Source: Deinococcus sp. Marseille-Q6407 (GTDB taxonomy: Bacteria > Deinococcota > Deinococci > Deinococcales > Deinococcaceae). Taken from it: a stretch of DNA of 64,000 nucleotides. Positions 51,605 through 60,370 of this stretch are shown here, piece by piece; position 1 is the stretch's first letter; each line of letters opens with the position of its first letter. A program made the translations under genes and the position numbers. The notes under the pieces were generated by a model that was not told the origin of the DNA, searched no databases, and worked only from the letters and a program-made list of their open reading frames with translations. The stretch is from contig NZ_CAMPFU010000001.1 in NCBI RefSeq assembly GCF_946848805.1, positions 150,001-214,000 on the forward strand. Direction: 5' to 3'.

Positions 51605-51861
51605 TTCATCACCCGGCCCAGCAGCAGGTAGCGGGCCAGCGCCACCGTGCTGAGAAAGCCCAGCAGCGAGAGCAGCAGCGCGGCGTCCAGCATCACCAGC
51701 AGGTGGGTTTTGGCGGCGAACAGCACGAACAGCACCACCAGATTCACACTCAGGAAGTCGAAGGCCATGATGCGGTCACCCCAACTGGGGCCGCGCAGCA
51801 CCCGGAAAGTGACCAAAATGGCCGAAAGGGTCACGATGACCAGGGAAAGGTTGATGATCAT
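51601..51861 (-). CDS. mrpF: Mrp antiporter subunit F
   Basis: The 86-residue, three-helix membrane subunit F has the conserved FRVLRGPSWGDRIMAFDFLS stretch, with a conserved Asp in the second helix (VMLDAALLLSLLGFL). It overlaps both neighbours by 4 nt, so it is strictly co-translated with mrpE and mrpG. Confidence 0.93.
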   Translation of the reverse strand: MIINLSLVIVTLSAILVTFRVLRGPSWGDRIMAFDFLSVNLVVLFVLFAAKTHLLVMLDAALLLSLLGFLSTVALARYLLLGRVMK

Positions 51862-52382
51862 GAGCGCACCTCCTGGGCGCGTGGGCCGGCATGGGCCGCA
51901 GCCCGGCCCAGTGGGTCAATGATGTCCAGCAGATAGTCCTCAACCTTGGTCACCGAGGCGCGGGCGTCGCCGGGGTCAGGAATCCCGATGGCATGCGAGT
52001 ACATCACGGTGCGCTCGGGGTTAAAGCCCATCGCTACCGTGCCGGGCATCAGGGTGATGGTGGCGGCCAGCATAGTCTGTGCCGCCTCGCCTTCCAGCCG
52101 CAGCGGCACCGCCACGATCAGGGGGGTCAGGTGCGGACGCGGCTGCAGCGCCATCAGGGCCACTTGAATGTTGGCCCAGGTCAGTTCCTTGATGAAAAAC
52201 CAGGCGAAGCGGCTCACCGCCCGCACCCGCGCCACGTACAGCTCGGTGCCCAGCGCCCGGGGAAACAGCGTCAGAATCAAGAAGCCCACCAGAAAACCGG
52301 TCAGCCACTCGCGCATGCCCAGGTCACCCATCAGCAGGGCGTACACAAAAGCCACCAGTAGGTTCAGGGTCAGTCCTCTCAC
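51858..52382 (-). CDS. mrpE: Mrp antiporter subunit E
   Basis: This 174-residue subunit E has N-terminal hydrophobic segments (LNLLVAFVYALLMGD, GFLVGFLILTLFPRA) followed by a cytoplasmic alpha/beta domain with the conserved PLIVAVPLRLEGEAAQTMLA and ITLMPGTVAMGF. It overlaps mrpD and mrpF by 4 nt each. Confidence 0.93.
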   Translation of the reverse strand: MRGLTLNLLVAFVYALLMGDLGMREWLTGFLVGFLILTLFPRALGTELYVARVRAVSRFAWFFIKELTWANIQVALMALQPRPHLTPLIVAVPLRLEGEAAQTMLAATITLMPGTVAMGFNPERTVMYSHAIGIPDPGDARASVTKVEDYLLDIIDPLGRAAAHAGPRAQEVRS

Positions 52383-53995
52383 GGGTGCACCTCCGCTTGG
52401 CCGCTCTGACTGCCGTGTCCGGCAGCTTCCTCGTCATTCTGCGCTTTGACTGGCGCCGGGGGAATCACCACCGGCCGGTCCCCCAGCACGCCCTGAATGT
52501 AGTGCTGCGGAGTATGCAGCTCGCGGGCCATTTCGCTGGTCAGGCGGTTCATCGGCCCGGCCAGCAGGGTGGCGCCGCCCACGCTCAGCATAGCGAGGTA
52601 CATCGGCGCCGCCTGATACAGCGGGGGCGGGGTCAGCGGCCGGTCACTGCGCTGCTTGCCCCAGAAAAAGGTGCGCCAGACGTTCAGCATGGCGTAGAGA
52701 ATCACCAGCGAACTGGCCAGCGCGCTGAACACACCCAGGTAGGCCAGTGAGCCACCCCGGGCCAGCGCCGCTTGCACCAGCGCAAACTTGGCGATAAAGC
52801 CGCCGGTGGGCGGCAATCCGGCGATGGTCAGCGCCCCGAACAGGAAGATGGCGGCCATCAGGGGGCGGTGTTCCAGCATGCCGCGCACCGCGACGTAAGA
52901 GGTGCCGGTGTCGCGCTCGGCCACGCCGGCCAGCAGGAACATCGCGGTGGTGACCAGAATACTGATTGCCATGTAGTACATGGCCGCGCTCAGCCCCTCG
53001 GGTGTGCCAATGCCCAGGCCGAATGCCAGATACCCCACCGAGGACACCACCGAGAAGGCCAGCACCCGGCGCCACTCGCGCTGCGAGAGGATGCCCAGCG
53101 CGCCGTACAGCATGGTGACGGTGCCCAGACCCAGCAGGATGTTCTGAGCAATTTCAGGCTCAGCCACAAAGATGGTGCTGAAGGTGCGCGCCAGCGCGTA
53201 GACTCCCACTTTGGTCAGAATGGCGGCAAAAAAAGCGCCCACCGCCGGCGGCACCGCCGGATAGGTGCCCGGCAGCCAGAATCCCAGCGGAAAGAGCGCC
53301 GACTTGGCCGCGAACACCACCAGCAGCAGCACGCTCAGGGCGGTCACGGCCGGGGTGGGGCCCAGTTCGGCCGAGCGCTGCGCCAGGTGAGCCATGTTGA
53401 GGGTGCCTAGCTGCCCGTAAATCAGCCCGCAGGTGGCGACCAGCAGCGCCGAGGCACTCAGGTTCATCACGATGTAGCGAAAGCCTTCGCGCAGCTGCTC
53501 GCGGGTGCTGCCCAGCACGGTCAGGCCGTAACTGGCCACCAGCATTACCTCGAAGGCCACGAACAGGTTGAACAGGTCACCGGTCAGAAAGGAGATCTGC
53601 ACGCCGGCAAACAGAAAGTGAAACAGCGAGAACAGCCCGTATTTCTCGCGTACCCGGTCGGGGTTGAAGGCGGCGTACAGCATGCTCATCAGGGCGCTCA
53701 GGCCGGTCATCAGGCTCATCCAGGCGCCCAGGCGGTCGGCCACCAGCACGATGCCGAACGGCGCCGGCCAGGCACCCATCGAGCTGCTCAGCACGGCGCC
53801 GCCGCTGGTCACGCTGACCAGAGAGGCGCTGGCGGCCAGCATCGCCAGGGTGCCCAGCACCGAGAGCACGGCCCTCAGGCTGCGGCGCATCGGAATCAGC
53901 AGCAGCAGCGCCGTGCCCAGCGCGGTGAGAATGGGCGCCGCCACCCAGGGATTTTCGGTGCCCGGCAAGGCCAGGGCCAGATCAGCTGGGTTCAC
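52379..53995 (-). CDS. mrpD: Mrp antiporter subunit D (proton-translocating)
   Basis: The 538-residue subunit D is homologous to the Nuo antiporter-like subunits (NuoM/N) and carries about 14 membrane helices. Conserved features include FEVMLVASYGLTVLG with the key glutamate and VFAAKSALFPLGFWLPGTYP with the functional lysine and proline. The final 50 residues are hydrophilic and His/Gln-rich, an unusual tail. It overlaps mrpC and mrpE by 4 nt. Confidence 0.95.
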   Translation of the reverse strand: MNPADLALALPGTENPWVAAPILTALGTALLLLIPMRRSLRAVLSVLGTLAMLAASASLVSVTSGGAVLSSSMGAWPAPFGIVLVADRLGAWMSLMTGLSALMSMLYAAFNPDRVREKYGLFSLFHFLFAGVQISFLTGDLFNLFVAFEVMLVASYGLTVLGSTREQLREGFRYIVMNLSASALLVATCGLIYGQLGTLNMAHLAQRSAELGPTPAVTALSVLLLVVFAAKSALFPLGFWLPGTYPAVPPAVGAFFAAILTKVGVYALARTFSTIFVAEPEIAQNILLGLGTVTMLYGALGILSQREWRRVLAFSVVSSVGYLAFGLGIGTPEGLSAAMYYMAISILVTTAMFLLAGVAERDTGTSYVAVRGMLEHRPLMAAIFLFGALTIAGLPPTGGFIAKFALVQAALARGGSLAYLGVFSALASSLVILYAMLNVWRTFFWGKQRSDRPLTPPPLYQAAPMYLAMLSVGGATLLAGPMNRLTSEMARELHTPQHYIQGVLGDRPVVIPPAPVKAQNDEEAAGHGSQSGQAEVHP

Positions 53996-54603
53996 TGTGG
54001 GCCTCCCTGCGGGGTGCTGGTGTCGTCCATATCATCTGCCTTTTCCTGTTCGGCTGGCCCAGTTCCAGCCGCTACGTTTTCAGTTGGTTCAGGGCTGGCC
54101 GCCGGCGGCACCTTCACGGCGCGGGGGCCGCGTGGGCTGAGCTGCGAGCGGGCGCTGAGGATAATCAGGTCGCTGGGCGAGGGGGCTTCTTCGTAGTGTT
54201 CGGTATCGGGAATATCGGGGCTGGGGTGTTCGGCGTCGGCGGGCGTGCCGTCGGGGTTGCCGGGGTCGTCGGCCAGGTTGTCCCCGAAAGCTGCCACGTC
54301 GTCGTGGCCCGCCACCTGATAGGCGCGGATTGCCACCGCCAGCAGCAGCGCGGTGGTGGCAAACCCGATCACGATGGCGGTCAGGATCAGGGCCTGCGGC
54401 ACCGGGTCCACGTAAGGACCGTCCAGGCTCAGCAGGGGCGGCGAGCGGTCGGGGTGCAACCCGGCGGCCGTCAGAATCGCCAGGTTCACCCCATACGAGA
54501 TAAACGACAGCCCAATCACCACCCGCACGATCACGCGCGACAGCAGCAGAAACACGCCCACGGCAATCAGGACGCCAATCACCAGGGCAAACAGAGGTTC
54601 CAC
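53992..54603 (-). CDS. mrpC: Mrp antiporter subunit C with long C-terminal extension
   Basis: This 203-residue NuoK-like subunit has three membrane helices in the first 110 residues (ALVIGVLIAVGVFLLLSRV, IGLSFISYGVNLAILTAAG, ALILTAIVIGFATTALLLA), the usual length of MrpC. The additional 90 residues are a hydrophilic, acidic Pro/Asp/Glu-rich tail (GNPDGTPADAEHPSPDIPD) with no known domain. The stop overlaps mrpD by 4 nt. Confidence 0.92.
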   Translation of the reverse strand: MEPLFALVIGVLIAVGVFLLLSRVIVRVVIGLSFISYGVNLAILTAAGLHPDRSPPLLSLDGPYVDPVPQALILTAIVIGFATTALLLAVAIRAYQVAGHDDVAAFGDNLADDPGNPDGTPADAEHPSPDIPDTEHYEEAPSPSDLIILSARSQLSPRGPRAVKVPPAASPEPTENVAAGTGPAEQEKADDMDDTSTPQGGPQ

Positions 54604-55209
54604 TCAGCGGTCTCCTTCCACGACCTCTTTGGGGTCGATATCGATCAGTTCGCCGGCAATGGTCATGCCGCCGCCCACCACCAGCAGAAACACGCCCAGG
54701 TCGAATGCCATGGCCGAGGCCCACTCGAACTCGCCGGTCAGCCGGGTGTACAGGTAGCCGTAGCTGCTTTTGAGGAAAAAGCCGTGCAGCAGATAAGGCA
54801 CCAGCCCGGTCATAAACGAGATGGCCAGCCCGGTGGGAATCAGGCGGGTAAAGTTGAAGTCCACGGCGCTGCGCCCGGTGGCGATGCGGTGCAGCAGCAG
54901 GGCGCAGACCATCATGGCTCCGCCCGCAAAGCCGCCGCCCGGCAGCTGGTGGCCGCGCCAGAACAGCAGCAGCGTGAACATGGCGATCAGCGCGAAAGTC
55001 GGCTGGGCCACCGTTTTCAGAATCGGGTCGTTGACCACTGAAGACGCCAGCGACTCGTAGCCGGTGGAGTGGATGCCGCCCTGCTCCTCGGGGTCGGGGT
55101 CGCTCAGCAGGGTGTCCCACACGTTTTCCTTGGGCGCCCGCGTGGTGGTGACGCTGCGCTCCTTACGCCGGCGCGACTTTTTGGCCTTGCCTGAAGGCTT
55201 CGGGCTCAC
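54604..55209 (-). CDS. mrpB: Mrp antiporter subunit B with basic N-terminal extension
   Basis: This 201-residue subunit B has a core from about residue 65 with four helices (PTFALIAMFTLLLFWRG, GGGFAGGAMMVCALLLHRIA), including the conserved GHQLPGGGFAGG. The preceding 60 residues are strongly basic (KPSGKAKKSRRRKERS) and not part of the usual protein. The start ATG overlaps the mrpA stop by 4 nt; an internal start could give the shorter standard form. Confidence 0.92.
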   Translation of the reverse strand: MSPKPSGKAKKSRRRKERSVTTTRAPKENVWDTLLSDPDPEEQGGIHSTGYESLASSVVNDPILKTVAQPTFALIAMFTLLLFWRGHQLPGGGFAGGAMMVCALLLHRIATGRSAVDFNFTRLIPTGLAISFMTGLVPYLLHGFFLKSSYGYLYTRLTGEFEWASAMAFDLGVFLLVVGGGMTIAGELIDIDPKEVVEGDR

Positions 55210-57668
55210 TTCTGGCCTCCTTTGCGGGCGGGGCGGGTCTGTTTTTTCTGCTGCTGCCGTTTGCGGCTGGCGCGGCGCGACCGCAGGGTCTGCGGGGCGC
55301 TCAGGGTGCCGCTTTCAATCAGCTGCTCGCGGATGTGCTCGCGTTCCTGCCGGGTGGGAATCAGCGCCATGTTGGCGGTGGGGTCGGCGGTATCGTATTC
55401 GGTCTGGGCGTGCCCGGGCTTGCCCAGCCGCAGCAGCGCCAGCACTGTCAGGGCCACCATGCCCACCACCGTGATTTCGCCCATGGTATCGAAGCCACGG
55501 AAGTCCACCAGGGTCACGTTGACCACGTTTTTGCCGCCGCCGCCGGTATAGGCGTGCTGGAGGTAGTAGGGCGCGATAGATTCGGCCAGGCCAGGATGCA
55601 CCGACATCAGATAAGCCATGATGCCCACCCCGGCGCTCAGGGCGATTACCAGGTCCATCACGTACTGCGCCCGGGTGCGCGCCAGCGCCCGGATGCCCGG
55701 CATGTAGCGGAATGCCAGCAGGAACAGAATCACCGTGACGGTCTCGATCACCATCTGGGTCAGGGCCAGGTCGGGCGCCCGGAAGGCCAGGAACGCCGCC
55801 GAGGAGCCGAAGCCGGTCAGGCCCATCAGCACCACCGAGGTCAGGCGGTTGCGCGAGAGGCTCACGCCGACGGCGCCGGCCAGCAGCAGCGTCACGATCA
55901 GCAGCAGGCCAAGCGACAGCTGGATTTCCAGGTGCAGCGGCGGCACCTGCCGCAGCAGCGCGTAGCCGCCCAGCGCGAACGCGGCGGTCAGGGTCCAGCG
56001 CAGCTGACTGGGCAGGGCCAGGCCCTGAGTGCGCAGAACCACGGCGGTCGCCACGATATCCACCCATTCCTTGAAGCCGTAATAGGCGGTGTTGGCGTTC
56101 CAGCTGGGCGTCAGGCGCTGCTGAATCCGGGCAAATTCGTCCCGGCGCCACCACACGAATGCGGCGATGGCCCAGGTAACCAGCGTGGCGACCAGAGCCG
56201 GGGTCACGCCGTGCCACAGTGACAGATGCGGGCGGTATCCGCTGAACTGCAGCATGGCGCTGACCTTGTCTACCAGCACTTCCACCGAGTGCGGCCACAG
56301 CCCGAACAGTACGGCGGCGGCCACCAGTACGGCGGCCGGGGCCAAGATGGCGTTGCTGGGGCGCTCGGGGCGTTCCTTGCCGGGGTGCTTCAGTTCACCG
56401 AACCACACGCTGATAAAGCGGATGCTGTAAGCGATGGTGAGCGCACTGCCCACCACCGCCACCAAGATGAACGGCAGGCCGTGATGAATCATCGCCTCGA
56501 AGAACAGTTCCTTGGAAATGAAACCTCCCAGCGGCGGCAGCCCGGCCATGCTCAGCGAAGCGACAATGGCCAGCACGAAAGTGATGGGAAACACCTGGCG
56601 CAAGCCGCCCAGCTGCGGAATCTCGCGGGTGCCGGTCTCGTGGTCCACGATGCCCACCACGAAAAACAGTGCCGCTTTGAAGGCCGCGTGGTTGAGCAGG
56701 TGTGCCGTGCCGGCAAAGCGGCCCTCGGCGTCGGCCAGCCCGTAGAGGCTCATCAGCAGGCCCAGCTGCGAGATGGTGGAAAAGGCCAGCAGCGCCTTGA
56801 GGTCGGTCTGGCGCATGGCGAGGTAGCTGCCCCAGGTCATGGTGGCCAGCCCCACCGGCACGATGATACCGGCCCACAGCGGATGCCCACCGAACAGCAA
56901 CCCGAACTTGGCCACCAGAAACACGCCTGCCTTGACCATGGTGGCCGAGTGCAGGAAGGCCGAGACTGGGGTAGGTGCTTCCATGGCGGTGGGCAGCCAC
57001 AGGTGAAACGGCAGCTGGGCCGACTTGGTAAAAGCGGCCAGTAAGGTCAGCAGCATGGCCGGAATAAACAGCGGCGAAGCCTGCAGCGCCGCCAGATTGA
57101 TTTCCGAGAGGTTGTAGCTGCCCCCGGCGGTGCCAATGATCGCCACGGCGGCCAGCAGCGCCAGCCCGCCCAGCGCCGAGACCAGAAAAGCCTTGATGGC
57201 CCCGTCGCGGGCGGCGGCGCGGGCGTGCCACAGCCCGATGAGCAAGAACGATGTGATAGAGGTCATTTCCCAGAAGCCGAATAGCCCGATCAGGTTGTCG
57301 CTGAGCACCAGTCCCAGCATGGAGCCACCGAACAGGAGCAGGTAGGCATAAAAGCGGGCAAAGCGTTCATTGCTGGAAAGGTAACTGACCGAATACAGGG
57401 TGGCCAGCGTTCCGATGGTGCCGATCAGGACCGAGAACAGCAGCGAAAAGCCGTCACCCTGGAAGCCCAGTTCCAGCCCCAGCGAGGGCACCCAGGAGAT
57501 GGCCTCGCGCAGCGGCGCGGCGCCGGGCATTCCGGCGAGCGGCAGCGCCAGCAGCAGCGCGGGCACGAAGCCCAGCGCGGCCAGATAGCCGGTGCGGCGG
57601 CCCAGCCGCAGCCCGGCCCAGGCCACCACGGCGGCCATCACGAAGGGAAAGAAAACGGCGAGAATCAA
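55206..57668 (-). CDS. mrpA: Mrp antiporter subunit A (NuoL-like)
   Basis: The 820-residue largest subunit is homologous to NuoL with an additional C-terminal part that resembles MbhE/D. It spans about 20 membrane helices; key segments are FGFWEMTSITSFLLIGLWHA (functional Glu), FTKSAQLPFHLWLPTAM (Lys) and NHAAFKAALFFVVGIVDH. The last 50 residues are strongly basic (RSRRASRKRQQQKKQTR). I choose TTG 57668, preceded by AAAGAGG 6 nt upstream and overlapping the stop of a 32-codon upstream ORF (TTGA). A start at 57701 would add 11 residues. It heads the operon A-B-C-D-E-F-G. Confidence 0.93.
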   Translation of the reverse strand: MILAVFFPFVMAAVVAWAGLRLGRRTGYLAALGFVPALLLALPLAGMPGAAPLREAISWVPSLGLELGFQGDGFSLLFSVLIGTIGTLATLYSVSYLSSNERFARFYAYLLLFGGSMLGLVLSDNLIGLFGFWEMTSITSFLLIGLWHARAAARDGAIKAFLVSALGGLALLAAVAIIGTAGGSYNLSEINLAALQASPLFIPAMLLTLLAAFTKSAQLPFHLWLPTAMEAPTPVSAFLHSATMVKAGVFLVAKFGLLFGGHPLWAGIIVPVGLATMTWGSYLAMRQTDLKALLAFSTISQLGLLMSLYGLADAEGRFAGTAHLLNHAAFKAALFFVVGIVDHETGTREIPQLGGLRQVFPITFVLAIVASLSMAGLPPLGGFISKELFFEAMIHHGLPFILVAVVGSALTIAYSIRFISVWFGELKHPGKERPERPSNAILAPAAVLVAAAVLFGLWPHSVEVLVDKVSAMLQFSGYRPHLSLWHGVTPALVATLVTWAIAAFVWWRRDEFARIQQRLTPSWNANTAYYGFKEWVDIVATAVVLRTQGLALPSQLRWTLTAAFALGGYALLRQVPPLHLEIQLSLGLLLIVTLLLAGAVGVSLSRNRLTSVVLMGLTGFGSSAAFLAFRAPDLALTQMVIETVTVILFLLAFRYMPGIRALARTRAQYVMDLVIALSAGVGIMAYLMSVHPGLAESIAPYYLQHAYTGGGGKNVVNVTLVDFRGFDTMGEITVVGMVALTVLALLRLGKPGHAQTEYDTADPTANMALIPTRQEREHIREQLIESGTLSAPQTLRSRRASRKRQQQKKQTRPARKGGQK

Positions 57669-57763
57669 GGCCGGCCTCTTTCGCCGGGCCGGCGGGCGCA
57701 AGTGCCGGGGCGGGCCAAGTCAGCCGGCTGCGGCAGGGTGTGCGTGGCAGTTGTAAAAGTCAT
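57665..57763 (-). CDS. Possible 32-codon leader ORF of the mrp operon
   Basis: ATG 57763 (MTFTTATHTLPQPADLARPG) stops at TGA 57665-57667, sharing TTGA with the mrpA start. An AGGAGG lies only 3 nt before the ATG, a rather short spacing. The Pro/Arg-rich C-terminal half has no family. It could couple translation to mrpA or act as a leader peptide. A longer ORF in the same frame (to 57892) exists, but its upstream part looks random. Confidence 0.35.
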   Translation of the reverse strand: MTFTTATHTLPQPADLARPGTCARRPGERGRP

Positions 57764-58232
57764 AGCCCTCCTGGAAGTGGTGAAAGTTCGGGAAAGCTGA
57801 GCGAAGAAGGCCGGCGCCGCTCTGGCCTGACTGGGCCTGTCGCTGGCGGGGCCTGCGGGGGCCGGACCGACCGGCCTCTGGGGCCTGAACATTGCTTTTG
57901 CTCTTTCCGATAGTAGAGCAGCCGGGCAGACCGCACCGTGCCGCGTTCTGGCCGCCTGAACTGCTCCAGCTGTTCCTGGACGCCAGGTCTCTGCCCGAAA
58001 AGAGCCCCGGCATCACCCCCCCGTGATACCCAGCCTGTCTGCCGCTGGGGCAGAGGCTGTCCCTCGGACACCGGCCCCGCAAGGACCGGCCCCAACCGGA
58101 GTCCAGTGTACCAAGGGGGGGGCAGACCGGCTGGCCGTCACGGTTTATTCATGCTTGTGGGAAGCCACGCTGTCCAGCGCCGTGTCTCTTCGCTGTAGAG
58201 GCCCCGGCGAGCGGCTGGGTTAGGGTGGGTGA
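57764..58232. other. 469-bp intergenic region between mrp operon and uvsE
   Basis: I find no supported gene. It must hold the mrp promoter: a minus-strand TACTAT (57910-57915) is a candidate -10 without a clear -35. A GGCCGG/CCGGCC hairpin lies at 57860-57876, inside the mrp 5' leader if that start is right. At the right end is the leaderless uvsE box TAGGGT. C- and G-runs occur around 58013-58123. Confidence 0.4.
58221..58226 (+). promoter_or_regulatory. Leaderless -10 box TAGGGT of uvsE
   Basis: TAGGGT ends 6 nt before the ATG at 58233. Confidence 0.55.
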
Positions 58233-59165
58233 ATGACTTCTGCTGCTCCCCGCTCCGCCCCCGCCGGCGGCTCCCCCGCTTACGGTCTGGTCTGCATGAC
58301 GGTGGGCCCCGAGGTGCGCTTCCGCACCGTGACCCGCACCCGCTACCTGGCCCTGAGTGAAAGCGAGCGGCGCGAGAAGCTGCGCGACATCTACGGCGCC
58401 AATATTGCCCGGCTGCGGGCCGCCGCCGAGTTCTGCGCGGCGCGGGGCATTCAGCTTTACCGGCTGAGCAGCAGCCTCTTTCCCATGCTGGACCTGCGGC
58501 ACGGCGGCACCGCAGACGAGATTTCCGGCGAGGTCTTTGCCGAATTCAGCGGCGAGCTGCAGGCGGCGGGCGCGGCTTTCGCGGCGGCAGGCATCCGCAC
58601 GCTGATGCACCCGGAGCAGTTCATTGTCCTGAACAGTGACCGGCCTGAGGTGCGCGAGAGCAGCCTGCATGCGCTGGGCGTGCATGCCCGCGTGATGGAC
58701 GCGCTGGGCCTGGAGCGCTCGGGCTGGAACCTGCTGCTGCTGCACGGCGGCAAGGGCGGGCGCGGCGCCGAGTTGCAGGCGCTGATTCCCGACCTGCCAG
58801 ATGCCATCCGCCTGCGCCTGGGCCTGGAAAACGACGAACGCGCTTTCGGGGCTGCCGATCTGTTGCCAGTCTGCGAGGCCACCGGCACGCCTTTTGTGTT
58901 TGACGCCCACCATCAGGTGGTTCACGGGCGGCTGAGCGGCTTTGATGATCCCAGCATCCGCGAATGGACGCTGCGTGCCCGCGCCACCTGGCAGCCGCCC
59001 GAGTGGCAGCTGGTGCACCTCAGCAACGGCATCGACGGTCCGCACGACCGCCGCCACTCCTACCTGATTGCCGACGTGCCCGCTGCCTACGCCGACGTGC
59101 CCTGGATTGAGGTAGAGGCGAAAGGGAAAGAGGAGGCGGTGGCGGCTTTGATGGGGCAGTCATGA
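58233..59165 (+). CDS. uvsE: UV DNA damage endonuclease UvsE/UvdE
   Basis: The 310-residue TIM-barrel metal-dependent endonuclease nicks DNA 5' to cyclobutane dimers, 6-4 photoproducts and abasic sites, giving an excision route besides UvrABC. Family marks are [20 protein letters not shown] at the N-terminus, [71 protein letters not shown] and [17 protein letters not shown]. These supply the expected His, Glu and Asp metal ligands. The stop overlaps the ATG of a broken Nudix gene. Confidence 0.96.
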   Translation: MTSAAPRSAPAGGSPAYGLVCMTVGPEVRFRTVTRTRYLALSESERREKLRDIYGANIARLRAAAEFCAARGIQLYRLSSSLFPMLDLRHGGTADEISGEVFAEFSGELQAAGAAFAAAGIRTLMHPEQFIVLNSDRPEVRESSLHALGVHARVMDALGLERSGWNLLLLHGGKGGRGAELQALIPDLPDAIRLRLGLENDERAFGAADLLPVCEATGTPFVFDAHHQVVHGRLSGFDDPSIREWTLRARATWQPPEWQLVHLSNGIDGPHDRRHSYLIADVPAAYADVPWIEVEAKGKEEAVAALMGQS

Positions 59166-59621
59166 GTGCCCCTGGGCAGTGTGCCGCCGTACTGATTCAG
59201 CGCGAAGATGGTGCCGTACTGGCGCTGCGCCAGAGCTATGGCCTGGGCTTCTGGGACTGGGTGGGCGGCGTGGTAGAAGCAGATGAGACGTCCCAGCAGG
59301 CCGCTGTGCGTGAGGCCGCAAGAAGTGGGTCTGGCTGTGAGGCTGACAGGTATTGTCGGCATTTACACCCTGCAGGGCGGTGGGTGGCCGGATATTTACG
59401 CGTATGTGTTTCACGGTGAGTGTGAATCTCCCGGCGCAGTCGCTGCCCCCGACCCTGATGAGGTTGCCGAGGTGCTTTGGCTGCTGCCTACAGACCTGGC
59501 GCAGCGGCAGCCTTTGCTGCCCGACGTGGCTGCCGCGCTAGAGGATGTACTGACGGGACACTATGGCGCAGTGCGGGCCGTACAACGAAAGGTGCAGCTG
59601 CCACCGCTTGACCGAGAATGA
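59162..59621 (+). pseudogene. Nudix hydrolase gene, frameshifted in the Nudix box
   Basis: ATG 59162 overlaps the uvsE stop (ATGA). The first frame gives QCAAVLIQREDGAVLALRQS and the Nudix box start GGVVEADETSQQAAVREA. The rest (QEVGLAVRLTGIVGIYTLQG, then PDIYAYVFHGECESPGAVAA) is in another frame from about 59317. Restoring the box REUxEExGU needs two added bases near 59317-59319 (or removal of one with a shortened box). A complete protein would have about 152 residues. Read as it stands, the enzyme is inactive. Nudix enzymes clean damaged nucleotides, so co-transcription with uvsE would be meaningful. Confidence 0.82.
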
Positions 59622-59649
59622 GGCCCGCCCCTTTTCACCAACTTGCCGC

Positions 59650-60369
59650 TTACGATTCCGGCCACCTGGTCACTGCATCCGCCTCCTGCGGCCACTGCAC
59701 CTCTAGCCTCCGCTGCTCCCCCGGCCCCAACCACAGCCCGCGCACGGGTATGACGCCCACACCGCTGCCGCAAATCCAGGCGTGGGTGACGCGGCGCAGT
59801 TCGGCCAGGCCTACGGGCCGCTTGCTGAAGGCTTGCCCACGCAGCCAGTAGCTCCGCGTGATGCTGGGCAGGCCGCCCGCCGGCACGATCAGTTCGCCGC
59901 CCAGCCGCAGCACCGGCGCCGTGCGGCTGCCATCGGCCAGAGTGTCGCCCAGCCGCAGCCAGCCTTCGAAGGCGCCCGCTGCCTGTGCCTCGGCCCCGGC
60001 CAGGCGGTAGGGCAGGTAGTTGCCGGTCTTGTGCGCGGCCAGTTGGGGGTGGACCTCCCAGCCGGTCAGCAGCACGTCTACGCCGCCCACTGGCTTTGGC
60101 CCCGGCGACAGCGGCGCGTGGCTCCAGTACAGTTCCTCTGCTGTCAGCGTCAGGCGCAGCAGGCCCCAGGGCAGCGCTTCCAGCGCAGGTGGCTGTGTCC
60201 CCGCCGGGTCGGGAAGTCCCAGCAGCGCCGCCGTGCCCCCCAGCCGGCCCAGGTGCTCGGCCCACAGCAGCGGCTGACCCCGGCAGGTGCGAATGGTGGT
60301 AAAGGCACTCGCGCCGTGCAGCGCCGCCGGTGTGTTCAGCTGCGGGGGCAGGGGGGACAGCTCCATCAT
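59650..60369 (-). CDS. pabC: Class IV aminotransferase, probable aminodeoxychorismate lyase
   Basis: The 239-residue PLP enzyme of fold type IV would release p-aminobenzoate and pyruvate from aminodeoxychorismate in folate synthesis. The PLP lysine is K114 in AAHKTGNYLPYRL. Further marks are a phosphate-binding loop region LPSITRSYWL and an N-terminal ALHGASAFTTIRTCRG. It begins 1 nt after the pabBA stop, which supports this role over branched-chain or D-amino acid transaminase. ATG 60369 and ATG 60366 are both possible. Confidence 0.8.
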   Translation of the reverse strand: MMELSPLPPQLNTPAALHGASAFTTIRTCRGQPLLWAEHLGRLGGTAALLGLPDPAGTQPPALEALPWGLLRLTLTAEELYWSHAPLSPGPKPVGGVDVLLTGWEVHPQLAAHKTGNYLPYRLAGAEAQAAGAFEGWLRLGDTLADGSRTAPVLRLGGELIVPAGGLPSITRSYWLRGQAFSKRPVGLAELRRVTHAWICGSGVGVIPVRGLWLGPGEQRRLEVQWPQEADAVTRWPES

Positions 60370-60370
60370 C

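Noticed and set aside
57665..57892. 75-codon version of the ORF ahead of mrpA
   Set aside because: Only the last 32 codons follow a Shine-Dalgarno-like site; the upstream part looks like random GC-rich sequence.
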